Assembly (NCBI RefSeq): GCF_001311195.1
Contig: NZ_BBAJ01000009.1
Coordinates: 1 to 52,409, forward strand
DNA: 52,409 nucleotides
Source: Lacticaseibacillus camelliae DSM 22697 = JCM 13995
GTDB taxonomy: Bacteria; Bacillota; Bacilli; Lactobacillales; Lactobacillaceae
Direction: 5' to 3'
The notes beneath the pieces were generated by a model. The model made no database searches. It was not told where the DNA came from and saw nothing but the letters and a program-made list of their open reading frames with translations. A program made the position numbers and the translations under genes. Positions 28,539-40,396 of this stretch are shown here, piece by piece (position 1 is the stretch's first letter; the number at the start of each line of letters is the position of its first letter).

Positions 28539-29281
28539 CTAGGCGACGGGGCGGTTGGCTAGACGCTTGTAGCCGTTACTGATGGTCTGGACATACACGA
28601 GATAAAACACCCCAAGGGCGATCATGCCGATCATTAGCGGTGCGCCTAAATCTTCATTTGCGATTGCGTTCATCACGATGGGCGGAATCACTGAGAACAG
28701 ACAGCACAGAATGCCCACCATAAGGCCAACGGAGTACGCCTGATGATAGTTTTCCAGCTTCTCGTTTGCCAATTTTTTTGTTGCTGGCGATAGGGGCCGG
28801 TGGGCAATGCGCTGGCGTTCAGGTTTGATCCCCATTGCGCTGGTGATAATGGCAGCCACCCCAAATCCAAGCGCGAGGAAAAACATGACCGCTGCAATGG
28901 TTGAGTCCTGGAGCCAAACGCGGCGGCCAGGGCAATACTCAAGATGCAAAAGGCCACCCCAGCACCGAGTAATAGTGCGTACCGAATATTAGCGTGCCAG
29001 TAGCGTTCGGCGCTTTTCTCATCAATGGCGTCGTCAGCGGTACGTTGGCGAGACTTTTGCGTTTCGACCGGATCGACGTCCAGTGCGGCGAGCACCTCAT
29101 CAATTGGGCCCACTGCCGTGATGGCCGCACCGACCGCTTCGGCCTCGCTTTTGCCCAGAGCCAGCTCCTCGTGATAGTGATCGGTCATGAGATCGAGCAG
29201 GTCGGCCTTGGCCTTGCGCGTCGCCGCTGTGTCTGGAACGCCGGCAAACAGTCCGGCCAGATAGGTGTTCAAGGTTTCCAT
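28539..29281 (-). CDS. Membrane protein with permease-prefix-like N-terminal domain (copy B, frameshifted)
   Basis: Paralogue of the downstream gene with the same plan, about 247 residues: METLNTYLAGLFAGVPDTAA, GKSEAEAVGAAITAVGPIDE, then membrane segments (YALLLGAGVAFCILSIALAA; after the break near 28915, IAAVMFFLALGFGVAAIITS; VGLMVGILCCLFSVIPPIV; MIALGVFYLVYVQTIS). The ends of both paralogues share the pattern GVFxLVYVxxIxxxYxRLAxR. GGAGGA precedes ATG 29281, and the start overlaps the region of the PadR stop by a few bases. Function unknown. Confidence 0.75.
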
Positions 29282-29284
29282 TAG

Positions 29285-29613
29285 CTATTCCTCCGCGGAT
29301 AAAAATTTTGACACGACTGCTTGGGTCTGGGCCCATTCCTTGCGTTTGGCGGCTAGAACCTTTTTCCTGCCGCCGTCAGCCGGTAGTACGTGCGCGGGCG
29401 GCCGTAAGAAATCTCGCCGGCGTAAGCCTCAATGCTGCCGGCCTTGACCAGGCGCGTCAGGGTCGAATACAGCGTTGTTTCACGAATGACGTACGCGCCG
29501 CCGGTTCGATCGCGAATGGCCTTTTCAAGCTGGTAGCCGTACGAGTCGCCGGCCGCCAGCACCGCCAGGATTAAGGCGTCGTTGTAGCCGCGCATGCTGT
29601 CGCTTGAAATCAT
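29285..29613 (-). CDS. PadR-family transcriptional regulator (frameshifted)
   Basis: About 109 residues. The winged helix is clear: DALILAVLAAGDSYGYQLEK, RETTLYSTLTRLVKAGSIEA, RPRTYYRLTAAGK. After a slip in the A5 run near 29360 the last helix continues VLAAKRKEWAQTQAVVSKFL and ends at 29285. GGAGGCG precedes ATG 29613. It is the first gene of a three-gene operon with two membrane paralogues, the usual arrangement for PadR regulators that control membrane-stress or efflux genes. The inducing signal is unknown. Confidence 0.88.
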
Positions 29614-29748
29614 TCACTCGCCTCCGACTACTTTATCTGATGCAGTAATCTTACCACAGCTGTTCTGGTGGCCGTCTCGGGCCTAGGGCTGATATTGTGA
29701 AACAGGGTCGAAAGGGTGATAATCATGATCAATACGGAGGAAAAATGT

Positions 29749-30291
29749 ATGTTTAGTTATGTTGTGGATGACGACCTTCAGCTGACAATCCCGCGCCCGG
29801 CGCTGGACGCTGGTCCGCTTTACACCTTGATTGCAGCCGATCGGACGACCTTTGAACGCTACTTGCCATGGGTCAAAGACACTCAAACGCCAGCCGATGA
29901 ACAGGCCGCGCTGACCTTATTCAACCAGCATTTTGGGGCCGGGACTTCGGCCAATTTGGTGTTGGTCGTTGCGGGTCAGCCGGCCGGGATGATCAGCTTC
30001 AACGGCTTTTACCCCAATCGCAGTGCCGATATCGGTTACTGGTTGGGTCAGCCGTTCCGGGGCCGCGGTGTGATGCACCGCGCCGTTATGGGGATGTGTG
30101 CGCTAGGGTTCAGCGAGTACGGGCTAAACAAGATCGTGATCCGCGCCGCCGTTGAGAATCAAGCCAGTAATGCCGTTGCTAAGGAGGCGACGTTTCACCT
30201 TGATGGGACGCTGCGCCAGGACGAACGGCTACTTGACGGCTTTCATGATGAAAATGTTTGGTCAAAGCTCAAAAGCGAGTGGGTCGGCTGA
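29749..30291 (+). CDS. GNAT acetyltransferase, RimJ/RimL type
   Basis: Intact 180-residue N-acetyltransferase. The region around IGYWLGQPFRGRGVMHRAVM carries the acetyl-CoA loop (Q/R-x-x-G-R-G), followed by GLNKIVIRAAVENQASNAVA, typical of the group that acetylates ribosomal-protein N-termini (RimL, YdaF). In lactobacilli such genes are numerous and most have unproven substrates. ATG 29749 is in frame and lies 9 bases after CGGAGG; the ATG at 29745 is out of frame. Single gene, divergent from PadR. Confidence 0.87.
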   Translation: MFSYVVDDDLQLTIPRPALDAGPLYTLIAADRTTFERYLPWVKDTQTPADEQAALTLFNQHFGAGTSANLVLVVAGQPAGMISFNGFYPNRSADIGYWLGQPFRGRGVMHRAVMGMCALGFSEYGLNKIVIRAAVENQASNAVAKEATFHLDGTLRQDERLLDGFHDENVWSKLKSEWVG

Positions 30292-30354
30292 ACTTCTCCT
30301 TGGAGGCGTTTTCCCGATCAGTGCTACAATAATCTCGAAAAGGAGCTGATAGCA

Positions 30355-30884
30355 TTGAATACGATGAAAGCATTGCTGCGGCGCAAGTCGGTGCGGACCT
30401 ACACTGGGGTGCCGGTGACGGACGACCAGCGAGCACAGCTGTTGAAGGCGGCCTACGCCTCGCCGGTCGCAATGGGTCAGTACGATTCCATCGTGATGAC
30501 CGTGGTGGAAAAGCCTGAGCTGCTCGCCCAAATCGATGCGGCCGCGGCCAAACAGTTTGGCCGCGAAAAAAAATGCTGTACGGTGCGCCGATGTTGATCG
30601 TTTTGGCGACCAAGCTCAAGGGGGACGCCAGCGATAATTCAGGCTATTCCAATGCCGCGACAGTGATCGAAAATCTCAACTTGGCGGCGGTCGAGCTTGG
30701 CCTTGGCGCCTGCCACATCTGGGGTGCGATCGCGGCGTTGGCCGAGGATGACGCGCTGAAGCAAGCGCTGAAGATCCCTGAAGGTTTCACGCCGGTGGGC
30801 GGCCTCGTCGTCGGCGATAGCGCCGACGCCTACACGAAGCGAGACATCCCAGACAACCGCATTGCCACAGAAATCCTAGATTAA
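30355..30884 (+). CDS. Nitroreductase-family FMN oxidoreductase (frameshifted)
   Basis: About 176-residue flavoprotein with the FMN phosphate motif LLRRKSVRTYTG at the N-terminus and LAAVELGLGACHIWGAI in the C-terminal half. The two halves are joined at the A8 run 30566-30573: QFGREK then MLYGAPMLIVLATK. TTG 30355 is the likely start, because AAGGAG lies 9 bases upstream, while the ATG at 30364 is 18 bases away. Physiological substrate unknown; quinones or nitroaromatics in vitro by family. Ends at a bidirectional terminator. Confidence 0.87.
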
Positions 30885-30891
30885 TCGCACC

Positions 30892-30946
30892 AAAAAGCAG
30901 ACCTGCCAACATCTGAAGTGATGCCTGGCAGGCCTGCTTTGATTTT
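30892..30946. terminator. Bidirectional terminator
   Basis: AAAGCAG-A-CCTGCCA pairs with TGGCAGG-C-CTGCTTT with T/A runs on both sides. It ends the nitroreductase gene and the leftward beta-glucoside operon. Confidence 0.87.
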
Positions 30947-30961
30947 ATCTACTGATCCAAG

Positions 30962-34306
<3,345 letters not shown>

Positions 34307-34392
34307 GATGTTTCCTCCTGAAAGATTTTTCTTTCCGAAGGTTTGGCCAACTTAATGTCACCATCCAACGATCTGACAAAATGTGAGAGTGA

Positions 34393-35227
34393 CTACTGCG
34401 CCTGAGCCCGGTACACCAAGCGTTCGATGTGCAGGGTGAGGTAGGCGCATTCCGCCGCCGTGACCGCATAGCCATGGCGGCTTTTTAGAAAATCGCTGAT
34501 CCGCTTGGCGCAGGCCGCAGGGGCCTGGTAACGCGCGAGAATCAGCTGAAGTAGCTCCTCATCCACGGTCGCATCGGCTCATTCCGTAGCAGCCGCTGGG
34601 CGAAGAACTTGAGGTGGGTGATAAAGCGACTATAGTCTGAGGTGGTGCTGTCGGGTTCGAAGTGAAAATAGTAGCGCACGATGCTGAGCATTTCCTGCAT
34701 CAGCTGCGTGATTTTCGCGGCGTCTGTGCCGGCGTTGGTGGTTTCCGCGTTGACGAGGTGAAAGGCGATGAACCGGCCTCGTCGGGGGGCAGTGCCACAT
34801 CGTACTTGGCTTTGACCAGCGCCAGCGCGGCTTCACCCACGGCAAATTCGCGTGGGTAAAAGCGTTGCGTGTCCCACAACATGATGTTCGTGACCGTTTC
34901 GCCGGCTTGGGTGCGCTGAACAGCGGTGTGGAGATGGTCGGCAAGGGTCACCAAAATCGTGGGGTTCAGGCTGAGGCCAACGTGCTTGGCTCGCTCGATG
35001 ATTTGGCCTGTCACTTGCAGACAGGAGTAGGGAATCTCGGCCAGCAGCTGGGTGAACTCGGCGGTGGTGCTGGGTTGCAGGGTGAAAGTTTGCGAGACAG
35101 CAGCTTCGGTGATCTCATCGCCGGGGCGCTTGCCGAACGCAAGCCCGCGGCCGGTGACAATTTGTTCACGGCCTAGGCCATTCAGCACGATCGCCACGTT
35201 GTTGTTCAGTACCTTTTGAATCTTCAC
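34393..35227 (-). CDS. licT: BglG/LicT-family transcription antiterminator (twice frameshifted)
   Basis: About 278 residues. The RNA-binding CAT domain is unmistakable (MKIQKVLNNNVAIVLNGLG, then GRGLAFGKRPGD), followed by two PTS-regulation domains; the first holds LADHLHTAVQRTQAG and the second GFIAFHLVNAET and, near the end, YAVTAAECAYLTLHIERLV. Breaks lie near 34765 and 34575. The GTG at 35227 is the start; AAGGGGGG lies about 8 bases before it. LicT proteins are phosphorylated by HPr and by the EII of the operon and bind an RNA antiterminator overlapping a terminator. I could not recognise such an element in the two gaps of this operon. Confidence 0.9.
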
Positions 35228-35405
35228 GGCAGGCGCCCCCCTTGATGGCAGTCGGTCGGCCTTGCGCGCCAAGGCCAGCCGGAATAGTTATCCCATGGAA
35301 TATCTTAAGCGTAGCAAACTGACGCCGCAGGAAGCAAGAAAAATGGTTGAAAAAAATTAATTTAAACAATAACTGACGTGTGATAGTTAGTTAGCCGGGT
35401 GCAGC

Positions 35406-35442
35406 AAAAAAAAGTGATGACCAGGTCTGATCATCACTTTTT
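35406..35442. terminator. Bidirectional terminator-like hairpin upstream of licT
   Basis: A8 plus GTGATGA (35406-35420) pairs with TCATCAC plus T5 (35431-35442) around a 10-base loop. It lies in the 366-base gap between licT and the DyP gene, after the DyP stop on the left strand and upstream of licT. Confidence 0.75.
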
Positions 35443-35593
35443 GGTTAGTGATTTAAAAGGGTGAGGTAGTGTGCGAGGCGTACGGCCAAAAACTTGATTG
35501 TGCGCCTTGCTCGACAGGAACCCGTTGCCAGGCAACACCTGCACGGCAAAGCCTGGTGAGTCCATGACCAAGGCGCGGGGTGCCGGGCGCAAG
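35443..35593. other. Gene-free stretch downstream of DyP
   Basis: No coding region with a ribosome-binding site. It contains a 13-base perfect palindrome, GTTGCCAGGCAAC (35524-35536). Together with 35228-35405 it separates licT from DyP; I see no convincing promoter. Confidence 0.4.
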
Positions 35594-36544
35594 TCACTTT
35601 TGCGGCAACTCGCTGTCGGCGATTTGATTCAGCGTGTCCTGGGACGGAATGAAGAAGACCTCACCGGTTTCCGGCGTGGAAAAGTCCAGCAGCCGGTCGG
35701 ACTTTTCAAACATGTTTTGCAGCATGCGTTTGGTGACCGTCCAGTGGCGGGCGTAACCGATGAAGTAAGTGCCTTTGACGTCCTTGGCCGCGGTGGCAAA
35801 CGGGACGTTCATGCGCACGATTTTGTGCTCGACGCCGCCTTCGTTATCCTGCGAAGCGATGTTGTGCGCATTCGGCAGCTTTTCGTGATCAGCCAGCTCG
35901 ATGTCGTTGAACTTCTTGCGGCCAATGGCCTGTTCCTGCTGCTCGACCTTCAGCTGCTCCCAGGCGGCCATGTCGTGGCGGTACTTCTGCGCAAACGCGT
36001 AAGACCCGTTGATGAAGTCCGGGTCTTCGTCGCCAATCACGGCGTATTCCGGTGTCTGCAAGGCGTTGGGGTTTTCGGTGCCGTCGACAAAGCCGATGAT
36101 GGCCCGGCCCTCAAAGTAGCGGAAGCCGTGGGTCTCGTCCACCGTCGTCGTATTGGCGTTGATGCGCGTCATGATCTCGGACAGCAACTCGTAAGGCACA
36201 GCTGAGTTGCGGGCCCGGAGGTGGAAAAACAGGTCCGTCGGCGTGGCAACTGCGGTGTACTTGGGGCCGTGAATCGCCTGGAATTCCTCCAGTTCCGCCG
36301 GCCGCTTGGCAGTTGGGAAGAGGTAGTCCCACGCGTTGCGGGAAAAGCCGAACGCCACGGCTAACCCAGATTCGGGGTAGCGGATATTCATGCTGTTGAT
36401 AAACGCCGGCAGGTGCTCGGCCAAGTCCTCCACTGCGGCCAGGTCGCTGGCCTGGTCCCGCCGGTTCAGATTTAGGGTAGCGAAGATAATGCTGTCGCCA
36501 GCATCTTTGTAAACATCTTGGACTCTCGTCAAATCGATAGGCAT
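35594..36544 (-). CDS. DyP-type haem peroxidase
   Basis: Intact 316-residue dye-decolourising peroxidase. The diagnostic GxxDG motif is in IIGFVDGTENP, with the catalytic aspartate; downstream ELADHEKLPNAHNIASQD includes candidate haem-ligand histidines, and MNVPFATAAKDVKGTYFIGY is the conserved ferredoxin-like strand pair. It uses hydrogen peroxide and exogenous haem, since lactobacilli generally do not make haem. No Tat signal is present, so it is cytosolic. ATG 36544 has GGAGGGG 5 bases upstream. It is monocistronic; no encapsulin gene is next to it. Confidence 0.9.
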   Translation of the reverse strand: MPIDLTRVQDVYKDAGDSIIFATLNLNRRDQASDLAAVEDLAEHLPAFINSMNIRYPESGLAVAFGFSRNAWDYLFPTAKRPAELEEFQAIHGPKYTAVATPTDLFFHLRARNSAVPYELLSEIMTRINANTTTVDETHGFRYFEGRAIIGFVDGTENPNALQTPEYAVIGDEDPDFINGSYAFAQKYRHDMAAWEQLKVEQQEQAIGRKKFNDIELADHEKLPNAHNIASQDNEGGVEHKIVRMNVPFATAAKDVKGTYFIGYARHWTVTKRMLQNMFEKSDRLLDFSTPETGEVFFIPSQDTLNQIADSELPQK

Positions 36545-36646
36545 TGTGATCCCCTCCAAATTAGTCTTCTACCAACCCTCAGAATAGCATGACACGGGTG
36601 TAAGCGGCACCAATTTGACATCATAAATTTTGCACAACTTAACTGA

Positions 36647-36677
36647 CAAAAATAAACCAGCCGGCTGCGGCTGGTTT
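36647..36677 (-). terminator. Terminator of the ECF transporter operon
   Basis: Read leftward: AAACCAGCCG, CAGC loop, CGGCTGGTTT, then ATTTTT. Perfect 10-bp stem just after the EcfT stop. Confidence 0.87.
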
Positions 36678-36682
36678 AGCGG

Positions 36683-37507
36683 TTAGTGAAAGGGATTGTA
36701 GAAGCGGCCACCGTTGACCTTGAACAGCCAGGCCCCAATCAAAATGATGGCGGCGGTACCGGAAAGTGTTAGCCAGTCTTGCCACGCAAAGGGATGGTCC
36801 ATGTACCAGGTGCGGTGCTTCTTGCGGCCGAAGCGGCGCAGCTCCATCGCCTGGCTGACCGTATCGATGCGGTCCAGCGAGGAGAAGATCAGCGGCATGA
36901 GAATCTGCGCCGACCCTTTCAGGCGCTGCGAGAACTTGGCCTTCTTGGACAACTCATAGCCGCGGGCCTGCTGGGACAGAGAAATCTGATGGTAGGCGCC
37001 TTGGACGTCGGGGATGTAGCGCAGCGCGAGCGCAACTGAGTAAGAGACTTTATAGGACAAATGAATTTTGTTCAGGCTGGCGGCAAACTCCGACGGGTTA
37101 GTCGTGATCAGAAAAATTAGCGCGAGTGGAACGGTGACGACGTACTTGCTGAGCAGATTGAGCTCGTAAAACAGCTGCTCCTGCGTCACCGTCAAATAGC
37201 CGCTGCCGAAAATCAGGTGCCGCGTGCCGTAAAGTTGAACGCCGTACTCAGGGGAAAACAGGTAAACCGTGATCAGGTTCAGCAGCGAAAAGGCGGTGAT
37301 GATCTTCACGACCAGGCTGACCTGCGACCACTTTATTTTGGCCTGATAAAAGAGGATCAGGGACAGCACCATGATTGCTGCAGTGAAGCGGATATCATAG
37401 CTGGCCATCGCGATGATCGAGATGCCGACAAACGCCAGCATTTTGGTGGCACCGCTGAGGTGGTGCAGCCAGGTGTCGCCACCATCGAAACCGAATAAGT
37501 TAGACAT
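36683..37507 (-). CDS. ECF transporter transmembrane (T) component
   Basis: Intact 274-residue EcfT-type protein with about five membrane helices (MLAFVGISIIAMASYDI, AAIMVLSLILFYQ, VVKIITAFSLLNLITVYLF, YVVTVPLALIFLITT, and the C-terminal LTLSGTAAIILIGAWLF). The coupling-helix motifs that dock on the ATPase are QQARGYE and MELRRFG. It overlaps the ATPase gene by 8 bases. Being dedicated to one operon, with its own ATPase and S component, this is a group I ECF system like mtsTUV of lactobacilli, for which methionine or a methionine precursor has been proposed from comparative genomics. Confidence 0.87.
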   Translation of the reverse strand: MSNLFGFDGGDTWLHHLSGATKMLAFVGISIIAMASYDIRFTAAIMVLSLILFYQAKIKWSQVSLVVKIITAFSLLNLITVYLFSPEYGVQLYGTRHLIFGSGYLTVTQEQLFYELNLLSKYVVTVPLALIFLITTNPSEFAASLNKIHLSYKVSYSVALALRYIPDVQGAYHQISLSQQARGYELSKKAKFSQRLKGSAQILMPLIFSSLDRIDTVSQAMELRRFGRKKHRTWYMDHPFAWQDWLTLSGTAAIILIGAWLFKVNGGRFYNPFH

Positions 37508-39206
37508 GACGTTCCTGCCTTTCGTGTGCGATCACAGCCGCGGTGAACTCGAACGGATCAAGGCCCATGCGCTCGGCCAAAGTGTATAGTGACGTTTCTG
37601 CCAAATGCGCTTGTTTGATGATGGTTGGCTCGGTCAGGACCTTGGCGGGTTCGGCGTCAAGGAGAATGCCGGTGTGGCCCAGCACCACGGTGCGCGTGGC
37701 GTATTCGAGCATCAGGTGCATGTCGTGGGTGATCAGCAGCATCGTGATGCCAGAGTCGCGGTTCAGCTTTTCCAAGAACCGCATCATCGAGGTGTAATGC
37801 CGCCAGTCCTGGCCGGCGGTCGGCTCGTCGAGGATCAGCAGCTGCGGCGACAGGGTCAGAATCGAGGCGATCGTCACGCGCTTTTTTTGTCCAAAACTGA
37901 GCGCAGAGATCGGCCAGTTGCGGAACGGGTACAAACCGCAGATCTTAAGCGCGTCTTCGACCTTGGCTTTGATGGTCGCTTCATCCACGCCGCGCAGCGT
38001 TAGGCCGAGGGCGACCTCGTCGAAAATTTTGATCTTCGAGATCATCTGGTTGGGGTCCTGCATGATGTAGCCGATTTTGTCGGCGCGCTCCTTGACGGAT
38101 TGCGTGGCCAGATCGACATCGCCGAACGTCATTTTCCCAGCGTCCGGTTTGACGAAACCGGTGATCAGCTGGCTGAGGGTCGTTTTGCCGACGCCGTTTT
38201 CGCCGACCAAGGCCAGCATGTCACCGCGATTGATTGTCAGGTCAAAATGATTGAACAGTTTGGGGCCCTTGGGGTAACCAAACGTGAGATCAGTGATTTG
38301 TAACAGGGGTTTGAGGCCCGCCGGTTTTTTGTGCTCGGGTTCGCCTGTCAGCCAATCGCCCAGCCGCTGTTTTAGGTGAGGCGCTTCAATGGTGTTGACC
38401 GAGGTGATGCCAGTCGTGTCGTTGAAGTCGATGCCTGCCAGGTCGAGTGCCTCCAGGTACAGCGGCTCCCGCAAACCGATTTGGCGCAGCAGCGGGGTCT
38501 TGAGCAAGGCCTCTGGCGTCTCGTTGGCGATGATCCGGCCTTCCTGCATCACGATCACCCGGTCGACCGGCTGGGCCAGCACTTCTTCCAGGCGGTGTTC
38601 GATAATCACCACCGTGACGCCCAGGCGGCGGTGCAGGTCGTCGATCAGCGCGATCGACTGCTTGCCTGCAGCGGGGTCCAGGGCGGCAAGCGGCTCGTCG
38701 AACAGCAGGATGTCGCCTTCGTCGACGAGCACGCCGGCCATGGCGGTTCGCTGCTTTTGCCCGCCTGACAAGGCCTGCGGGGATTGGCCGAGCTGGTTTT
38801 GGATGCCCAGGGTCGTGGCCCACTGTTGGACGCGCGTCTTCATCTTGGCCTGCGGTGTTGCGTCATTTTCCATCGCAAAAGCGATATCTTCGGCGGTCGT
38901 CAAGCCGACAAACTGACTGTCAGGGTCCTGAAGCACAGTGCCGACGTGCAGTGACAGATCGAATAGACTGGCGCTCTCCACGTCTTGGCCCATGACCGTC
39001 ACTTTGCCGGTGATTTTGCCGGGAATGGCGTGTGGGATCAGGCCGTTGATCAGGCTGCCCAGCGTCGACTTGCCAGAGCCGCTGGGGCCGATAATTAGGA
39101 CTTTTTCGCCTTGATTGATGGTCAAATTAATGTCGTGCAGCGTCGGCTCGGCCTGGCTGTCGTACTGGTAGTTGACGTGATCGAAAATGATCGCAGGTTT
39201 ACTCAT
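37500..39206 (-). CDS. ECF transporter ATPase with two fused ATP-binding domains
   Basis: Intact 568-residue YkoD/MtsU-type protein with two complete ATPase domains. First: Walker A GPSGSGKSTLGSLI, signature LSGGQKQRTAMAGVL, Walker B ILLFDEPLAALDP. Second: GENGVGKTTLSQLI, LSFGQKKRVTIASIL, LLILDEPTAGQD. It powers substrate uptake by the S and T components. An A7/T7 run near 37883 is not broken here. ATG 39206 has AAAGGA upstream; it follows the S-component gene and overlaps EcfT by 8 bases. Confidence 0.92.
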   Translation of the reverse strand: MSKPAIIFDHVNYQYDSQAEPTLHDINLTINQGEKVLIIGPSGSGKSTLGSLINGLIPHAIPGKITGKVTVMGQDVESASLFDLSLHVGTVLQDPDSQFVGLTTAEDIAFAMENDATPQAKMKTRVQQWATTLGIQNQLGQSPQALSGGQKQRTAMAGVLVDEGDILLFDEPLAALDPAAGKQSIALIDDLHRRLGVTVVIIEHRLEEVLAQPVDRVIVMQEGRIIANETPEALLKTPLLRQIGLREPLYLEALDLAGIDFNDTTGITSVNTIEAPHLKQRLGDWLTGEPEHKKPAGLKPLLQITDLTFGYPKGPKLFNHFDLTINRGDMLALVGENGVGKTTLSQLITGFVKPDAGKMTFGDVDLATQSVKERADKIGYIMQDPNQMISKIKIFDEVALGLTLRGVDEATIKAKVEDALKICGLYPFRNWPISALSFGQKKRVTIASILTLSPQLLILDEPTAGQDWRHYTSMMRFLEKLNRDSGITMLLITHDMHLMLEYATRTVVLGHTGILLDAEPAKVLTEPTIIKQAHLAETSLYTLAERMGLDPFEFTAAVIAHERQERHV

Positions 39207-39325
39207 GATGATCCTTTCTCACAATAAGTGCGGCGCCAAGCGGGATCGCCTGGCGCCGCAGTGGGTAATTGGCGTGCTTGAAGCATTTTGACGAAGAGCC
39301 TGGTGTCGGCCTCCTGTCAGCAGTG

Positions 39326-39911
39326 CTAGTCTTCTTTTTTTCAGACTTCCGGACCGGGTGCGTGATGCGGCATAGGCGGCCAAGAGAATGGAGCCGATCA
39401 CCGCGCCGGAGATGACGTTGGACACCGCAGAGATCAGGCCCTGGATGTACACTTTGTTCGCCGGCTCCGAGTACACCAGCACATCGAGCGTTGGCGCGAT
39501 GGCCGCCCACGCGACGAGGTTGGTCAGGCCGGACACGACATTATAGCCGATCAGTTTCTTCTTGCCAAAGTCGCCTTTCGACACGTCCAGCCGCTTCCAG
39601 AACAGGCCGATGACCCCGCCGACGAGACCGGTTGTGACCACCCAGGTCCACCACGGCGTGCCGTACTGCGTGAAATCGTTCAGCGCGTGGCCGAGAAAGC
39701 CCATGATGAAGCCGGCCACCGGGCCAAACAGCACACTCATGAAGCCCAAAAAGCCGTAAGAGGTATCGATGTTCGTGTTGGGAAAGCCGGTTGGAATGGA
39801 CACCCAACGCTTCAGGATAAAGATGAGCGCGGTACCGATCCCAATGGCGACAACGGTCCTCACACTGAACAACTCACTAGATGATTGCTTGTTTTTTTTG
39901 CCATAAGGCAT
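39326..39911 (-). CDS. ECF transporter substrate-binding (S) component, UPF0397 family
   Basis: About 194 residues, six membrane helices. The family pattern is clear: VRTVVAIGIGTALIFILKRW, PTGFPNTNIDTSYGFLGFM, FGPVAGFIMGFLGHALNDF, PWWTWVVTTGLVGGVIGLFW. I end the gene at TAG 39326-39328, assuming one extra base in the T7 run 39335-39341: the protein then ends GSLKKED, as UPF0397 proteins do. Read as given, the frame runs on to 39219 with an arginine-rich tail. It lies directly behind a T-box leader. Its specificity is inferred as methionine-related from that leader and from the mtsTUV-like operon. Confidence 0.87.
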
Positions 39912-39987
39912 TTCCCCCTAGAAAAATAAATAATGTACGCCGGCCCAAACTGGACGAGCGGGTGAACGGCCAACTCCATCCTCAATC

Positions 39988-40198
39988 AAAAAAACGTCGC
40001 CCCAAGCAATTGCTTAGGACGACGTTGCGCGGTACCACCTAAGTTGCCGCCACAGCGACCACTCGAAGCGCTTAAGGCGCGCGGCACCACCCTGCTGAGA
40101 GCCATTCTTGCAGACTTTTCGATGATCCTTACACCATGTGGATCACTCTCTGAGCGAAAAGGAGACTGCCGTACTATCTCTCAGTACCGACTGACGAT
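39988..40198 (-). ncRNA. T-box leader (riboswitch) of the ECF operon
   Basis: Read leftward: Stem I with the AG bulge CAGAGAG, an apical loop closed by GATCC/GGATC containing GGTGTAA, a TTTTCG/CGAAAA stem, and a specifier loop between GCAG/CTGC and CTGAGAG/CTCTCAG. The loop has AGTA on one side and AAGAATGG on the other. By position the specifier is ATG (complement of 40103-40105), i.e. methionine; a one-base shift would give TGG. The T-box GGTGGTACCGCG is at 40028-40039, and the terminator AACGTCGTCC...GGGGCGACGTT plus T7 ends at 39988. Uncharged initiator or elongator tRNA-Met would open transcription of the transporter genes. Confidence 0.88.
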
Positions 40199-40204
40199 GT
40201 CAAT

Positions 40205-40233
40205 AGCTTAGCAGTCCGGCCCTAAAAAGTCAA
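40205..40233 (-). promoter_or_regulatory. Promoter of the T-box-ECF operon
   Basis: Read leftward: TTGACT, 17-base spacer, TAAGCT. Start of transcription near 40198, just before T-box Stem I. Confidence 0.65.
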
Positions 40234-40323
40234 AGCCATAAACGAACGATAAGAGCGCTAACATCCAGTTAATTCGGCATCCTAAAAGTAAAATGGCCAA
40301 TTTGCGCATTTTGACGGGCCGCG

Positions 40324-40352
40324 TTGATAAACCGCCGGCCATTTGGTATGAT
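40324..40352 (+). promoter_or_regulatory. Promoter of the ykpA-like gene
   Basis: TTGATA (40324-40329), 17 bases, TATGAT (40347-40352). Divergent from the T-box promoter; about 45 bases before the GTG start. Confidence 0.75.
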
Positions 40353-40396
40353 TGTGCGAACGTAGTGCATTTATAGAAGAAAAGCGAGGTAGCGAA

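Noticed and set aside
35594-36544. Encapsulated DyP peroxidase system
   Set aside because: No encapsulin gene is adjacent, and the C-terminus (DTLNQIADSELPQK) does not resemble the usual encapsulin cargo tail.
39219-39325. C-terminal extension of the ECF S component
   Set aside because: The arginine-rich tail appears only because of the T7 run; removing one base gives the normal UPF0397 ending at 39326.
40080-40091. A complete second T-box riboswitch in tandem
   Set aside because: Only one Stem I and one terminator are visible, and the gap of 52 bases is too short for a second full element. Kept only as a motif resemblance.
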